From CAZGOM01 sp964527265 (lineage in GTDB: Bacteria > Planctomycetota > Phycisphaerae > Phycisphaerales > Phycisphaeraceae), in contig CAZGOM010000005.1 of NCBI GenBank assembly GCA_964527265.1, positions 17,299-81,298 of the forward strand: DNA of 64,000 nt, given 5' to 3'. Position numbers and translations under genes: made by a program. Under the pieces are notes generated by a model that saw nothing but the letters and a program-made list of their open reading frames with translations, ran no database searches and had not been told where the DNA came from. Positions within the stretch are counted from its first letter, which is position 1; each line of letters starts with the position of its first letter. This document shows positions 25,932 to 33,912 of the stretch, in pieces.

Positions 25932-27259
25932 TCTGGACAATGGTGGACACATGGATTGTGCTGGCGGGGGTGTTGTGCGCGGTGTCGTGCGCGCTTCTGG
26001 GGTCGTTTCTGGTGCTGCGGAAGATGAGCATGATGGGGGACGCGATCAGCCATGCGGTGTTGCCGGGGATCGCGGTGGCGTTCATGCTGACGCAGAGCCG
26101 CGCGAGTTTGCCGATGTTTGTGGGGGCGGCGGTGGTGGGGGTGCTGACGGCGGTGCTGACGCAGTGGGTGTCCAAATCGGGCAAAGTGGATGAGAGCGCG
26201 TCGATGGGCGTGGTGTTTACGGGGCTGTTTGCGCTGGGATTGCTGCTGGTGGTGCAGGCGGCCAACGGGACAGACCTGGATGCGAGTTGCGTGTTGTACG
26301 GCTCACTGGAGATGACGCACTTTGATTCCGTGGCGGTGATGGGGCCCCGGACGCTTTTCGGTGTGGATTGGGATGGGGAAATACCGCGGTCAGTACTGAT
26401 TCTTTCGGGTGTGTTTACGGTGAATTTGTTGTGCGTGATTGTGTTTTACAAGGAATTGAAGATCAGCTCTTTTGACCCGGCATTGGCGACGACGCTGGGC
26501 ATTCCCGCCTGGGTGATGCATTACCTCTTGATGACGCTGGTGGCAGTGACGACGGTGGCGTGCTTTGACAGCGTGGGATCGATCCTGGTGGTGGCGATGC
26601 TGATCGTGCCGGCGGCGGCGGCGCATCTGCTGACGGATCGGCTGCCGGTAATGCTGGTGGTGGCGTGCGTGATCGGCGCGATGTCTGCCGTGCTGGGTCA
26701 TGTTTTCGCGGTGACGTTGCCGACGGCGATGGGTTTTCACGACACGAATACGTCGGGGATGATGGCGGTGGTGTCGGGCGTGGTGCTGCTTCTGGCGGTG
26801 GTGTTTTCGCCATCGCACGGGGTGTTTATCGGGTATGTGCGGCGTATGGCGCTGGGGCTGCGGATTACAGAGGAAGATGTCCTGGGCATTTTGTACCGGG
26901 TGCATGAAGCGCGGGGGACGGGGGCGGATGCAGGCGTGATTAAAAGCGCACTGGGCGTGGGTGCGGTGAAGCTGGCGATGGCTCGGCGCAGGCTGACGGG
27001 GCGGGGGCAGATTTCAGAGCGCAATGGGGAGTTGATGCTGACGGAGACAGGGCGGGTGCAGGCGAGCCAGATCATCCGGACGCACCGGTTGTGGGAGAGT
27101 TATTTATCGCAGTATCTGGGGTTACCGATCGACCATGTACACGCGCCGGCCGAGGCGCTGGAACATGTGCGGACGCCGGGCTTGGTGGAGGGATTGGCGG
27201 CGGATGTGGATGCGAGCCTGCCGGACCCGCAGGGGAAGCCGATTCCTGAGAAGCGGTGA
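25928..27259 (+). CDS. Second metal ABC permease, also fused to a DtxR-like domain
   Basis: This protein has 443 residues. The permease part (to about residue 300) has about eight helices with RKMSMMGDAISHAVLPGIAVAFM and CFDSVGSILVVAMLIVPAAAAHL. The C-terminal 140 residues read as a DtxR-type winged helix (ITEEDVLGILYRVHEARGTG ... LMLTETGRVQASQIIRTHRL). The metal domain has H386, E390 and VHAPAEALEHV, keeping all four MntR-type ligand positions by eye, then DPQGKPIP, equal to the DPHGDPIP of the free-standing repressor. It ends shortly after, without an SH3 domain. YtgD of Chlamydia lacks such a tail, so a double fusion is unusual. It is the last gene of the operon. Confidence 0.92.
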   Translation: MIWTMVDTWIVLAGVLCAVSCALLGSFLVLRKMSMMGDAISHAVLPGIAVAFMLTQSRASLPMFVGAAVVGVLTAVLTQWVSKSGKVDESASMGVVFTGLFALGLLLVVQAANGTDLDASCVLYGSLEMTHFDSVAVMGPRTLFGVDWDGEIPRSVLILSGVFTVNLLCVIVFYKELKISSFDPALATTLGIPAWVMHYLLMTLVAVTTVACFDSVGSILVVAMLIVPAAAAHLLTDRLPVMLVVACVIGAMSAVLGHVFAVTLPTAMGFHDTNTSGMMAVVSGVVLLLAVVFSPSHGVFIGYVRRMALGLRITEEDVLGILYRVHEARGTGADAGVIKSALGVGAVKLAMARRRLTGRGQISERNGELMLTETGRVQASQIIRTHRLWESYLSQYLGLPIDHVHAPAEALEHVRTPGLVEGLAADVDASLPDPQGKPIPEKR

Positions 27260-27311
27260 GTGGAGTGGAGCTGGGATTTTTGACTGGGATTTAGAGGATA
27301 GGGAGCAGTTT

Positions 27312-27790
27312 TCAGGGTTTATGTGTGGAGGTGGGGGTGTTTTCTTTGGGGCCGACGGCCATCATTAAGAGGCGATAAGCGGCGTAGCTGAATTGGCCGC
27401 CGCCTACGGTGAAGATAAGCATGACCCAGCCGATTCGGAGTTGCAGGCCAAAGAAGACAAGGGGAAGGACCAGGAGCAGGAGCGCTAAGCCGCAGATGAA
27501 ATGTTTGATGTAAAGGGCTTGGCTTCGTCGTCGAAGGAGCGGAGTTCGTTGCCGGAGGCGAGGCGCAGGGCATTGGCGTGGTTGACGCGTGTGCGGGCGG
27601 CTTGAGGGTCAACCCCTTGTTGAATGAGGAGGGCGATGAGTTCGTCAATGGTGGCGCCGTCGCCAAGGCGGATGGCGATCTGGGTGTCATTGAGACCGAC
27701 GTTTTTTTTGGCGGGCATGGCCTTGCATGAGGGGCACTCAAACATTGCGCCTTGACGGTCTGCGCCACAGCTTTGGCAAAGGTCGGACAT
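27312..27790 (-). pseudogene. Zinc-ribbon membrane protein gene with a frameshift
   Basis: The gene starts at 27790 (MSDLCQSCGADRQG; GGAG 6 bases upstream) with a zinc ribbon CQSCG...CPSC and a helical part (TIDELIALLIQQGVDPQAARTRVNHA). In that frame it stops early at 27485 after FDDEAK-PFTSNISSAA. One base added near 27519-27520 gives DDEAKALYIKHFICGLALLLLVLP and a second helix (WVMLIFTVGGGQFSYAAYRLLMM), running to a stop at 27312-27314. The original protein was thus probably 159 residues with two membrane helices. It is either a real single-base deletion (broken or slippage-expressed) or a sequencing error. Confidence 0.7.
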
Positions 27791-27967
27791 GGTGGGCTCC
27801 GGAATGGTGGAATGACGGGGATGATAAAGCAAAAGGGGTGATTTGTGGGCACACCTGAGATTCGGCGCGAGGCGATCGCAATTGACGATTGGCTGGCGCA
27901 GATATCAGCGGGGTCAAGGTGATTGGTTGGCGTGGCAGTTCATTTATGTCGGGAGAGTTGGGCAATT

Positions 27968-27994
27968 GGGAGCCGGCGGGACGCCGGCGCTCCC
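27968..27994. repeat. GC-rich palindromic repeat
   Basis: GGGAGCCGGCG and CGCCGGCGCTCCC form a tight hairpin with a GGA loop. This wording is known to me as a dispersed intergenic palindrome in various high-GC bacteria. No adjacent T-run makes it a terminator. Confidence 0.5.
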
Positions 27995-28077
27995 GGTATA
28001 GAGCCGCACAGAACGTCATGCACCCGGTGGTGTCTGATCAGAATCCGACCCGCGGCACTTGGAAATGAGACCCGATT

Positions 28078-29973
28078 TTATTTGTGGTCAGGCCAGGTGA
28101 GCTTGCGTTTGTTGACCAGAAACCAGTTGCGCATGAGGTCGATCTGGAAGGACATGAGGCCGGGGTCTGCCCAGACTTCAAAGCCGGGCATGTCGTTGGG
28201 GAGCATGGGTTTTAAGGCGTGCCACCAGCGTTTGTCGTCGAACATGTCGATGAGGGGAAGGTAGGGCTCGCCTTTGGGGTTTAAGAGGAATTCGAGGGGG
28301 CCTTCGTCGTGCCTGTAAAGGAGCCCAAGGGTGAGGGTGGAGCGGGGGAGGTCTGCGCGCATGAGCAGGCCGCGCAGGTTTTGATGTTCCTGGGTGAGGG
28401 GCTTTTCCAGTTTGTCGGGAGACTGCATGAACTGGCCCATGCGCAGGACTTGCTTGACGGCCCAGACATCTTCATCGCGGGCGCGGCGGTCGAGGAGTTC
28501 CTTTTGCACGCCGGTGAGGCCAGCGAGGAAGCCCCCGGACATTTTGGCGTTGTCGTTGTAATCCTTGAGAAGCTTGGCGACGAGGGCGGATTGGGCTTCC
28601 TTGTTCATGTTCTGCCAGGCGATGATGCAGGCCTGGTCGCGGATGAAGGCGGCATCATGGGAGAGGAGAGGGTAGATGTCCTCTTCCTGAATCGCGTCAG
28701 AAGCGCGGAGGGTGGCGAGCTTAATGGAGTCGGGAGAGTCGGAGGCTGGGCGGGCGTTGGTGAGGCGGCCGCGGGGAATGCCTTCGAGCGCGGCAAGGGT
28801 GAACATGGGTTTGGATTTGGCGTCGTCGGGGAGGTCGCGCAGGGAGAAGCGTTGTGTCGGGTCGGCGAAGGCTTGTCCCTGGGTCTGGTAGCGGGTGTGG
28901 TATGCGGCGCAGAAGAGCATGTTCCACACGGGCTCGTCGAGGGTGACTTTGTCGTCGCGCATGGCAGTGAGGTTGTCCATGGCGGAGATGATGTCCTGAG
29001 ATTGATCTTTGATGAAGGGGAAGGCAAGAGTGGCACGCCAGAGGAGCCAGGAATTGGCGGGCGAGAGTTGGAAGATTTCCTTGGCCGAGGTTGCGGTTTT
29101 GGAGGTTTTTTCTGAAGGTAACGAGAGACGGGAGAGCAAGAGCTGGAGGGTGGTGACGGTGCTGGGGTCTTTGCCGTGTTTGAGGGCGTAGACCGCGCCG
29201 GTGCGGGTGGCAATAGAAGTGGAGGGAGTGATGACAAGGGTTCGGATGGCGTCTTCTGCGCCTTTGGCATCGGAAACAATCAGGGCCCAGGCGGCGGCCT
29301 GGGCGACGGCGTCGGGAAGTTTGGCGAGGTCGGGGGGAATGGTGTCGGCGGCTTTAAGAGAGCCGAGCATGAGCCAGGCTTGCTGGGCGAGGATTTTGTT
29401 TGGGTCCTGGGTGCGTTCTTTGATGAGGGTGATGAAAGGGGTGGGGTTGTTGCCGGCGTGGGCCAGATCTGCGCAGGCGACGAGGGCGGCATAGCGGGCC
29501 TCGGCATCGGTATCGTTCATGATGAGGGAGACGAGGATGGCGACGGCGGGGTCGTCGGCGATATCGGAAAGCTCCCCGATGAACTGGGAAGCGATCATGC
29601 GGTTTTTGGGGTTGGGGTCTTTGGCGATGATGCCCAGCCAGCGGAGGTAGGTGTGGGCGGGGACGGTCTGGCGGTTCCAGACACCTGCGTAGTCGAGGGC
29701 GCGCATGATCTGGAGGAAATTGGCTTGGTCGGTGGTTTTGGCCATGAGTTCGACGGCGGCCTGGCGGGTGCCGGCGTCGCGGGGAGCATTTTTGATGATG
29801 TAGTTGAGGCCCAGCTCGCGGGTTTTGGGATCGGAGGAGGCGGCTTTGGAGGTGCGGTATTTGCGGGCCCAGGATGGGCCGTAGGAGGCGACAATGGGCA
29901 TGCAGACGAGCGTGAGGGCGCAGAGGGCGATGAGAGCGTATTGGATGAGTTTGATGAGTTTCTTGCGTTCCAT
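28078..29973 (-). CDS. Hypothetical membrane-anchored HEAT-like repeat protein
   Basis: This protein has 631 residues. A basic N-terminus and one membrane helix (about residues 12-31, ALIALCALTLVCMPIVASYG) anchor a long helical domain. From about residue 45 to 280 the pattern of paired helices (ELGLNYIIKNAPRDAGTRQAAVELM, DAEARYAALVACADLAHAG, ILAQQAWLMLGSLKAAD) resembles HEAT/armadillo repeats. The C-terminal part (LTLGLLYRHDEGPLEFLLNP ... KRWWHALKPMLPNDMPGFEVWADPG) looks like a separate domain I do not recognise. It is probably exported and tethered to the inner membrane. The function is unknown. Confidence 0.75.
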   Translation of the reverse strand: MERKKLIKLIQYALIALCALTLVCMPIVASYGPSWARKYRTSKAASSDPKTRELGLNYIIKNAPRDAGTRQAAVELMAKTTDQANFLQIMRALDYAGVWNRQTVPAHTYLRWLGIIAKDPNPKNRMIASQFIGELSDIADDPAVAILVSLIMNDTDAEARYAALVACADLAHAGNNPTPFITLIKERTQDPNKILAQQAWLMLGSLKAADTIPPDLAKLPDAVAQAAAWALIVSDAKGAEDAIRTLVITPSTSIATRTGAVYALKHGKDPSTVTTLQLLLSRLSLPSEKTSKTATSAKEIFQLSPANSWLLWRATLAFPFIKDQSQDIISAMDNLTAMRDDKVTLDEPVWNMLFCAAYHTRYQTQGQAFADPTQRFSLRDLPDDAKSKPMFTLAALEGIPRGRLTNARPASDSPDSIKLATLRASDAIQEEDIYPLLSHDAAFIRDQACIIAWQNMNKEAQSALVAKLLKDYNDNAKMSGGFLAGLTGVQKELLDRRARDEDVWAVKQVLRMGQFMQSPDKLEKPLTQEHQNLRGLLMRADLPRSTLTLGLLYRHDEGPLEFLLNPKGEPYLPLIDMFDDKRWWHALKPMLPNDMPGFEVWADPGLMSFQIDLMRNWFLVNKRKLTWPDHK

Positions 29974-30480
29974 TCGCCGTCCCTGGTATGGGTGTTGTTG
30001 GGGGGTGGTGAAGTCTAGCGTAACGGCGGGTGCGCAGTAGGGGTATGAATCAGACGTGCAGGTGGTGCGGGTGTTTGGGATTTTTTGAGAGGATTGGGGG
30101 TGGTGGGCAGAGGGAGCAGGCAGAGTTTTCTATGAGGCATTCTCTATGGATTTCCATGGGTGCCGACTTGGTCGTTGGGCTTATGGGGCGAGCGGTGGGG
30201 TGTTCCATTCACCTGAATCCAATTTTTTTGAAAGTGAGGTTACATTTCATGCTGTTTGATAGGACATGAGCGAGGGTGGACTTATTTTGAAATTTGGATT
30301 TGGGGTCTAATTATCGGCTCAAATGCGTGAAAAAACCGGTTTGAGAAGTGGAAGATTAATTTGTATTGTTTATCAATACGTGAATTTCATAATACTTAAT
30401 ATTTAATGCAAGATGTTATGTGAACAACGTCTATGGACTGAATTCCGGGTGGCGTTTGGAAAGAAAACGAACCGAAGGGG
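29974..30480. other. Gene-free, partly AT-rich region
   Basis: No supported gene was found. Bases 30230-30430 are distinctly AT-richer than the surroundings, as expected for promoter DNA or acquired sequence, and lead into the small RNA promoter. Confidence 0.4.
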
Positions 30481-30509
30481 TTGATTTTGCATGACGGTCG
30501 GATTATTAT
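30481..30509 (+). promoter_or_regulatory. Sigma-70-like promoter of the candidate small RNA
   Basis: TTGATT (30481-30486) and TATTAT (30504-30509) are separated by 17 bases, which predicts a start near 30516. Confidence 0.6.
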
Positions 30510-30515
30510 TGTGGG

Positions 30516-30627
30516 CGTCTTGTCGAGCATTTGAAATTAGCCCCCCAACCTCGGATGGGTCTCCCCCGACTCAATCCGAGCACTCGCCCTCAGACAGTTC
30601 CCCCCCGACACTGTCTGAGGGTTTTTA
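30516..30627 (+). ncRNA. Candidate small regulatory RNA with C-rich loops
   Basis: This is an intergenic transcript of about 110 nt predicted between the promoter above and an intrinsic terminator. It has a single-stranded AGCCCCCCAACC (30539-30550). Hairpin 1 (CTCGGAT 30550-30556 with ATCCGAG 30574-30580) has an inner GTC/GAC pair and apical loop TCCCCC. Hairpin 2 (CCCTCAGACAGT 30587-30598 with its complement 30610-30621) has a loop of TCCCCCCCGAC and doubles as terminator before TTTTT. Three unpaired C-runs are the hallmark of RNAs that pair with G-rich ribosome binding sites. I recognise no known family. Confidence 0.6.
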
Positions 30628-30630
30628 TTT
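30587..30630 (+). terminator. Intrinsic terminator at the end of the candidate small RNA
   Basis: A 12-bp perfect stem, an 11-base loop and GTTTTTATTT downstream. Confidence 0.9.
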
Positions 30631-30766
30631 GTGGTTTATTTTTTGCGTGTTGAACAAAAGAGTGTGGATGGTCGTTTAATTGTGTAGGAGAGTGTGATAT
30701 TTTTGACACTTGCCGGGGGGTGTTCCCTCGGGTGGGCCGATTCATTTTTATGTGTTGAGGGTTGTC

Positions 30767-32164
30767 ATGTTGCACCTGTTGCCGGTGAAGCGTTGCGGGC
30801 GTGATGGTGTGAGGGGACTTTTACTTGCGGGGGTTTTGGCGGGTGCGGGGTGGTGTGCGGGCGCGGGGGTGTCATGGGCACAGGCGCCTGCGACGCAGCC
30901 TGCGAAGGAGGCGCCGGCCAAAGCCACCAAGGACGTCAAGGATGCGGCCAAAGGAGAGGGCAAGGCGGAGGCGGTGGAGGACAAGGACAAGCCTGTGGTG
31001 CTCAAGGCGCTGCCGATGAATATCCAGATCAGCGGGAATGTGCAGTTCAATGAGAACGGGGTGATGAGCGGGCAGAGCAACTATTTCAATGTAAGTTTTT
31101 TCCTTCAGCCTCCGGGGAACATGCCGATCCGTTCGATCCGGAATGTGAAAGTGCAGAAGCTGGTGACGGATTCCGGGGAAGATTTGACGACGGGCCTGCG
31201 TGAGCAGAACAGCGAAAATTTCCAGGTGCCGGAGGATTTGTTTCTGGCGCCCGGGCAGGACAGGGGCCGTGGGCGCAGCCGGCGGCAGATGTATGTGAAC
31301 CCGCCTTTTCCCAAGAAGCCATGCCGGAAGATCGCCAAGCTGCAGGGGACGGCGGATATCGAGATGGCGCAGGGGCCGCTTAAGCGGGTGAATATCGGTG
31401 CGGTTTCGGCGGTGGATGGGAAGCGGATCAAGATCGAAGGTGTGGATGACGCATGGATCCAGCTCTCGATGGGCGACGAGGGGAACCAACGGCGTATGCA
31501 GGTGACGAGCAACGCGCAGACGTTCGGGAAGATCGCGCGGCTTTACTTTTTTAACGGTGACGGGACGCTGATCCAGAACCAGGGGTACTCGTCAAGTTAC
31601 TCGGGGCAGGGGAGCGGGACGGTGACGCTGGGGCTGTATGGCCAGTTTCCGGAAACCACGACGGCTGTGCTGATCATCTACGGCACGAGTAAGAGCATGA
31701 GCGTGACGTTTGAGGGAACGGATTTCCCGATGCCGTCGATCTTTGCCGAGGGGAGCGATTTGTTTGACATGGTGATGAAGACGGAAGCGATAGAGGAGGG
31801 GTTTGCGCTGGCGGACATCGCTCCCAAGCCTTTATCGGTGGATAAAAATGCCAAGCCTGTGGTGGCGAAGGTTCCGGGGAAGGGAGCCGCGGCGGAGGTT
31901 TTGGGGTCGGCAGTGCCTGCGGATATTTCTGGCATGGATGTGGCGACGTTCACGCAGGAGGACGCGCCTGTCGACCCCAACAAGCCAGCGAAGAAAAAGC
32001 CTGCGGTGAAGAAGGATGCGGCGGCATTGGAGAAGGAAGCCAAGGCAAGGGCTGAGGCGGAAGCTGCGAAGGCCAAGGCTGGAGAGGCGGAGAAAGCAGC
32101 AGCGGTTGAAGTAGAGAAGGCAAAAGCAGAGGCGAAAGAAGCGACGACCAAGCAGGCCAAGTGA
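30767..32164 (+). CDS. Hypothetical exported protein with charged C-terminal helix
   Basis: This protein has 465 residues from the ATG at 30767, where GAGGG lies 5 bases upstream; a Met at 30710 would add residues before the signal peptide. The signal peptide (RGLLLAGVLAGAGWCAGAGVSWAQ) is followed by an Ala/Lys linker and a beta-rich central domain (about residues 75-330) with no family I know. The last 80 residues are Lys/Ala/Glu repeats (EKEAKARAEAEAAKAKAGEA) that form a long charged helix or coiled coil. It is probably periplasmic or surface exposed. It ends at the bidirectional terminator and follows the candidate small RNA. Confidence 0.75.
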   Translation: MLHLLPVKRCGRDGVRGLLLAGVLAGAGWCAGAGVSWAQAPATQPAKEAPAKATKDVKDAAKGEGKAEAVEDKDKPVVLKALPMNIQISGNVQFNENGVMSGQSNYFNVSFFLQPPGNMPIRSIRNVKVQKLVTDSGEDLTTGLREQNSENFQVPEDLFLAPGQDRGRGRSRRQMYVNPPFPKKPCRKIAKLQGTADIEMAQGPLKRVNIGAVSAVDGKRIKIEGVDDAWIQLSMGDEGNQRRMQVTSNAQTFGKIARLYFFNGDGTLIQNQGYSSSYSGQGSGTVTLGLYGQFPETTTAVLIIYGTSKSMSVTFEGTDFPMPSIFAEGSDLFDMVMKTEAIEEGFALADIAPKPLSVDKNAKPVVAKVPGKGAAAEVLGSAVPADISGMDVATFTQEDAPVDPNKPAKKKPAVKKDAAALEKEAKARAEAEAAKAKAGEAEKAAAVEVEKAKAEAKEATTKQAK

Positions 32165-32191
32165 GGGGGTCGGGTAGAGCTGTGGCGGAAT

Positions 32192-32225
32192 GAAAACAGC
32201 ATGATCGCAAGATCATGCTGTTTTC
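32192..32225. terminator. Bidirectional terminator with GCAA tetraloop
   Basis: A perfect 15-bp stem (GAAAACAGCATGATC 32192-32206 with its complement 32211-32225) is closed by GCAA. The A-rich and T-rich stem ends serve both convergent genes. Confidence 0.93.
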
Positions 32226-32243
32226 ACGTGTGTGTTGAGAAGA

Positions 32244-32510
32244 TCAGCGTTTGAGGGCGGCTATAGGGAATGGCTGCCTGGTATCGGGGCAGATGACCCA
32301 GCCGGGTCTTGTTGGGGCGGGTTTGTAGTCGGTGAAGGGGTGTTTTTTGCCGGATTTGGGGGAGGTGAAAAGCTCCGTAGGTTCAGGTGTGTTGGCCTGA
32401 GTGGTGGGGGCAGGAAAGGGGTTGGAGGATTCCCACGGCTTGGCGTAGATAAGCGCGCCAGCCAGGAGGGCTAAGGCGACGAAAGCGAAGATAGCGTTGC
32501 GTTTATTCAT
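32244..32510 (-). CDS. Small membrane-anchored protein, partner of the pseudopilin
   Basis: This protein has 88 residues. The start at 32510 (MNKRNAIFAFVALALLAGALIYAK) gives one N-terminal membrane helix; an upstream Met at 32543 is less likely. The outer part reads ELFTSPKSGKKHPFTDYKP, then RPGWVICPDTRQPFP. A TG/SG turn followed by RPG recurs in the protein encoded after the second pseudopilin (DTQTGELLMMPAGQ...RRPGV at 55392). It lies 137 bases downstream of the riboswitch-controlled pseudopilin on the same strand, so it may share that control, although a hairpin (32609-32631) lies between. The function is unknown. Confidence 0.65.
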   Translation of the reverse strand: MNKRNAIFAFVALALLAGALIYAKPWESSNPFPAPTTQANTPEPTELFTSPKSGKKHPFTDYKPAPTRPGWVICPDTRQPFPIAALKR

Positions 32511-32608
32511 GATTGGCTGATGAGTTTGAAGTTTGCAGGCCAAAACGGATGCAGACGGCCATGCGGCTGAATGTCAGGTGAGTGAGCCAAAGGCTATTTT
32601 CATCCCAA

Positions 32609-32631
32609 CCCCCTCCCCGATAGGGAGGGGG
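32609..32631. repeat. CCCCCTCCC/GGGAGGGGG hairpin
   Basis: The 9-bp arms (32609-32617, 32623-32631) have a 5-base loop, just after the pseudopilin stop. It resembles the hairpin at 23720-23739. The lack of a clear T-run makes it a weak terminator at most. Confidence 0.5.
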
Positions 32632-32646
32632 GGAGGAAGTGTTGCA

Positions 32647-33498
32647 TTATTCGAGGTCGAGGAGGGAGTAATCAGTGAAGAACCAGCCGGTGCCAAGGGC
32701 GATGTTGTTCCCGCCGTAATAGTTGTTGGTTGTGGTTTCCACCATCTTTTCAGAAGCGACATGGCCATCGAGCCAAGCGGCATTGGCAGTGTTGTTGTGG
32801 CGGAAATGGATGGCGGGAATCAGTTCGTAGGTGGGGACGAGCCCGGTTCCCACGACGTAGGTGGGGGAGTAGTGGGGTTCGACGAAGGAATATTCAATAA
32901 CCACTTGCTGGCCTGCATTGGTGTGGGCCATGGCGGTGTCGGCGAAGCCGACGGTACGAGCGGGATTGCGTACTTCGGAACGACGGGTGCATTGGTTGTA
33001 GGCGGTTTCTCCATACCCTTGAGTCCAGAAACGTGAGCCCACCCAAATTTGATTCATGCCGTAGCCTCCGCAACCGGCTTCAAATGAGAGTCCGCCGGGG
33101 TTGTCGCGTGTGACGTAGCGTGCCAGGTTTGGGCAGGTTTTAACTTGTCCACCGTCGCCAAGGTAGGTGGTGAGAGGGCCTTTGGTCGGGTCGAAGACGT
33201 CGCTCATGGAGGCGCGTGTACCGTGCCAGCGCTCCAGGTCATTCGAGTAGTCGTACATGGTGGCCGATGCGCGGACGTACTGGTCTTTGTAGTCATTGGC
33301 GTAGACATCCGTGGAGAGCATGACCTGTTTGAGGTTGGACATGCACTGGGCTTGTACGCCGGATTCGCGTGCTTTGCCCAGGGCGGGGAGCAGGATGCCG
33401 ATGAGCAGCGCGATGATGGAGACGACGACGAGAAGCTCGATGAGGGTGAAGCCTGGGTGGTTCAGGCGACGGTGGGGGGAGGGAATGGACGACAGCAT
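32647..33498 (-). CDS. Pseudopilin-like protein under cobalamin riboswitch control
   Basis: This protein has 283 residues. The prepilin motif PGFTLIELLVVVSIIALLIG (about residues 15-34) with a predicted cut after Gly16 is followed by LLPALGKARESGVQAQCMSNLKQV. A globular domain with several Cys and the tail HNNTANAAWLDGHVASE follows, the H-X9-DG signature of planctomycete pseudopilins. AAGGAG 6 bases before the ATG supports the start. It is processed by prepilin peptidase in the family and placed in a pilus- or T2SS-like fibre. Upstream on the same strand are a cobalamin riboswitch and a terminator, so expression should fall when cobalamin is plentiful, as with B12 uptake genes. Confidence 0.88.
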   Translation of the reverse strand: MLSSIPSPHRRLNHPGFTLIELLVVVSIIALLIGILLPALGKARESGVQAQCMSNLKQVMLSTDVYANDYKDQYVRASATMYDYSNDLERWHGTRASMSDVFDPTKGPLTTYLGDGGQVKTCPNLARYVTRDNPGGLSFEAGCGGYGMNQIWVGSRFWTQGYGETAYNQCTRRSEVRNPARTVGFADTAMAHTNAGQQVVIEYSFVEPHYSPTYVVGTGLVPTYELIPAIHFRHNNTANAAWLDGHVASEKMVETTTNNYYGGNNIALGTGWFFTDYSLLDLE

Positions 33499-33599
33499 GA
33501 GAGGCTCCTTGTCCCGATTCGCGCGGGACGATCCCTGAGTGATGGGTCACGTCTTCGCGAAGGGAATTGGATGCCGTGGAAGTGCTGTTTTCAGGGGAT

Positions 33600-33626
33600 A
33601 AAAAACAGGACGAGCCAGCGGCGTCC
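33600..33626 (-). terminator. Terminator of the riboswitch expression platform
   Basis: On the minus strand GGACG and CGTCC (33626-33622 and 33612-33608) form a stem with a 9-base loop, followed by TGTTTTTT. It lies between the riboswitch and the pseudopilin start, as expected for transcriptional attenuation. Confidence 0.65.
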
Positions 33627-33654
33627 CTTTCGCGAGGACACACGAGGTAACTCA

Positions 33655-33835
33655 TCTGGCAGGTCTTCCGGCTCTGGATCTGACTCGTGTCACCTTCCCA
33701 TGGGGCTCAACCCAAAGTGGCTTTAGACACGGGTGGGGTCGATTCTGGTCGACCCGCAATCCATTACGGCGGCGCGTCCGCGAGGGCATTTCACCCTGCT
33801 TCCCTTTTCAACCCTCATGCTTTTTGGACATGGGG
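33655..33835 (-). promoter_or_regulatory. Cobalamin riboswitch
   Basis: Read on the minus strand, the conserved parts of the AdoCbl/cobalamin riboswitch occur in order: GGGAAGCAGGGTGAAATGCC, GCCGCCGTAATGG, AGCCACT, CATGGGAAGG and AGCCGGAAGACCTGCC. The last matches the consensus 3' block exactly. Spacing between blocks is normal. The aptamer lies 157 bases before the pseudopilin ATG with a terminator in between. Confidence 0.92.
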
Positions 33836-33912
33836 GTCACCGAATGAGGGGTGTGAGTATATCAGAAGGGTGAGGACAGGCAAGGAGTTTGTGAATTGCG
33901 GCTCTAGGTGGC

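Noticed and set aside
30030..30269. 79-codon frame before the candidate small RNA
   Set aside because: It has an atypical mix of residues, no ribosome binding site and runs into AT-rich DNA; one Cys pair is not enough evidence.
30516..30627. Minus-strand reading of the small RNA as a CsrB-like RNA with GGA loops
   Set aside because: The T-run and the promoter both point to the plus strand; on the minus strand no terminator follows the hairpins.
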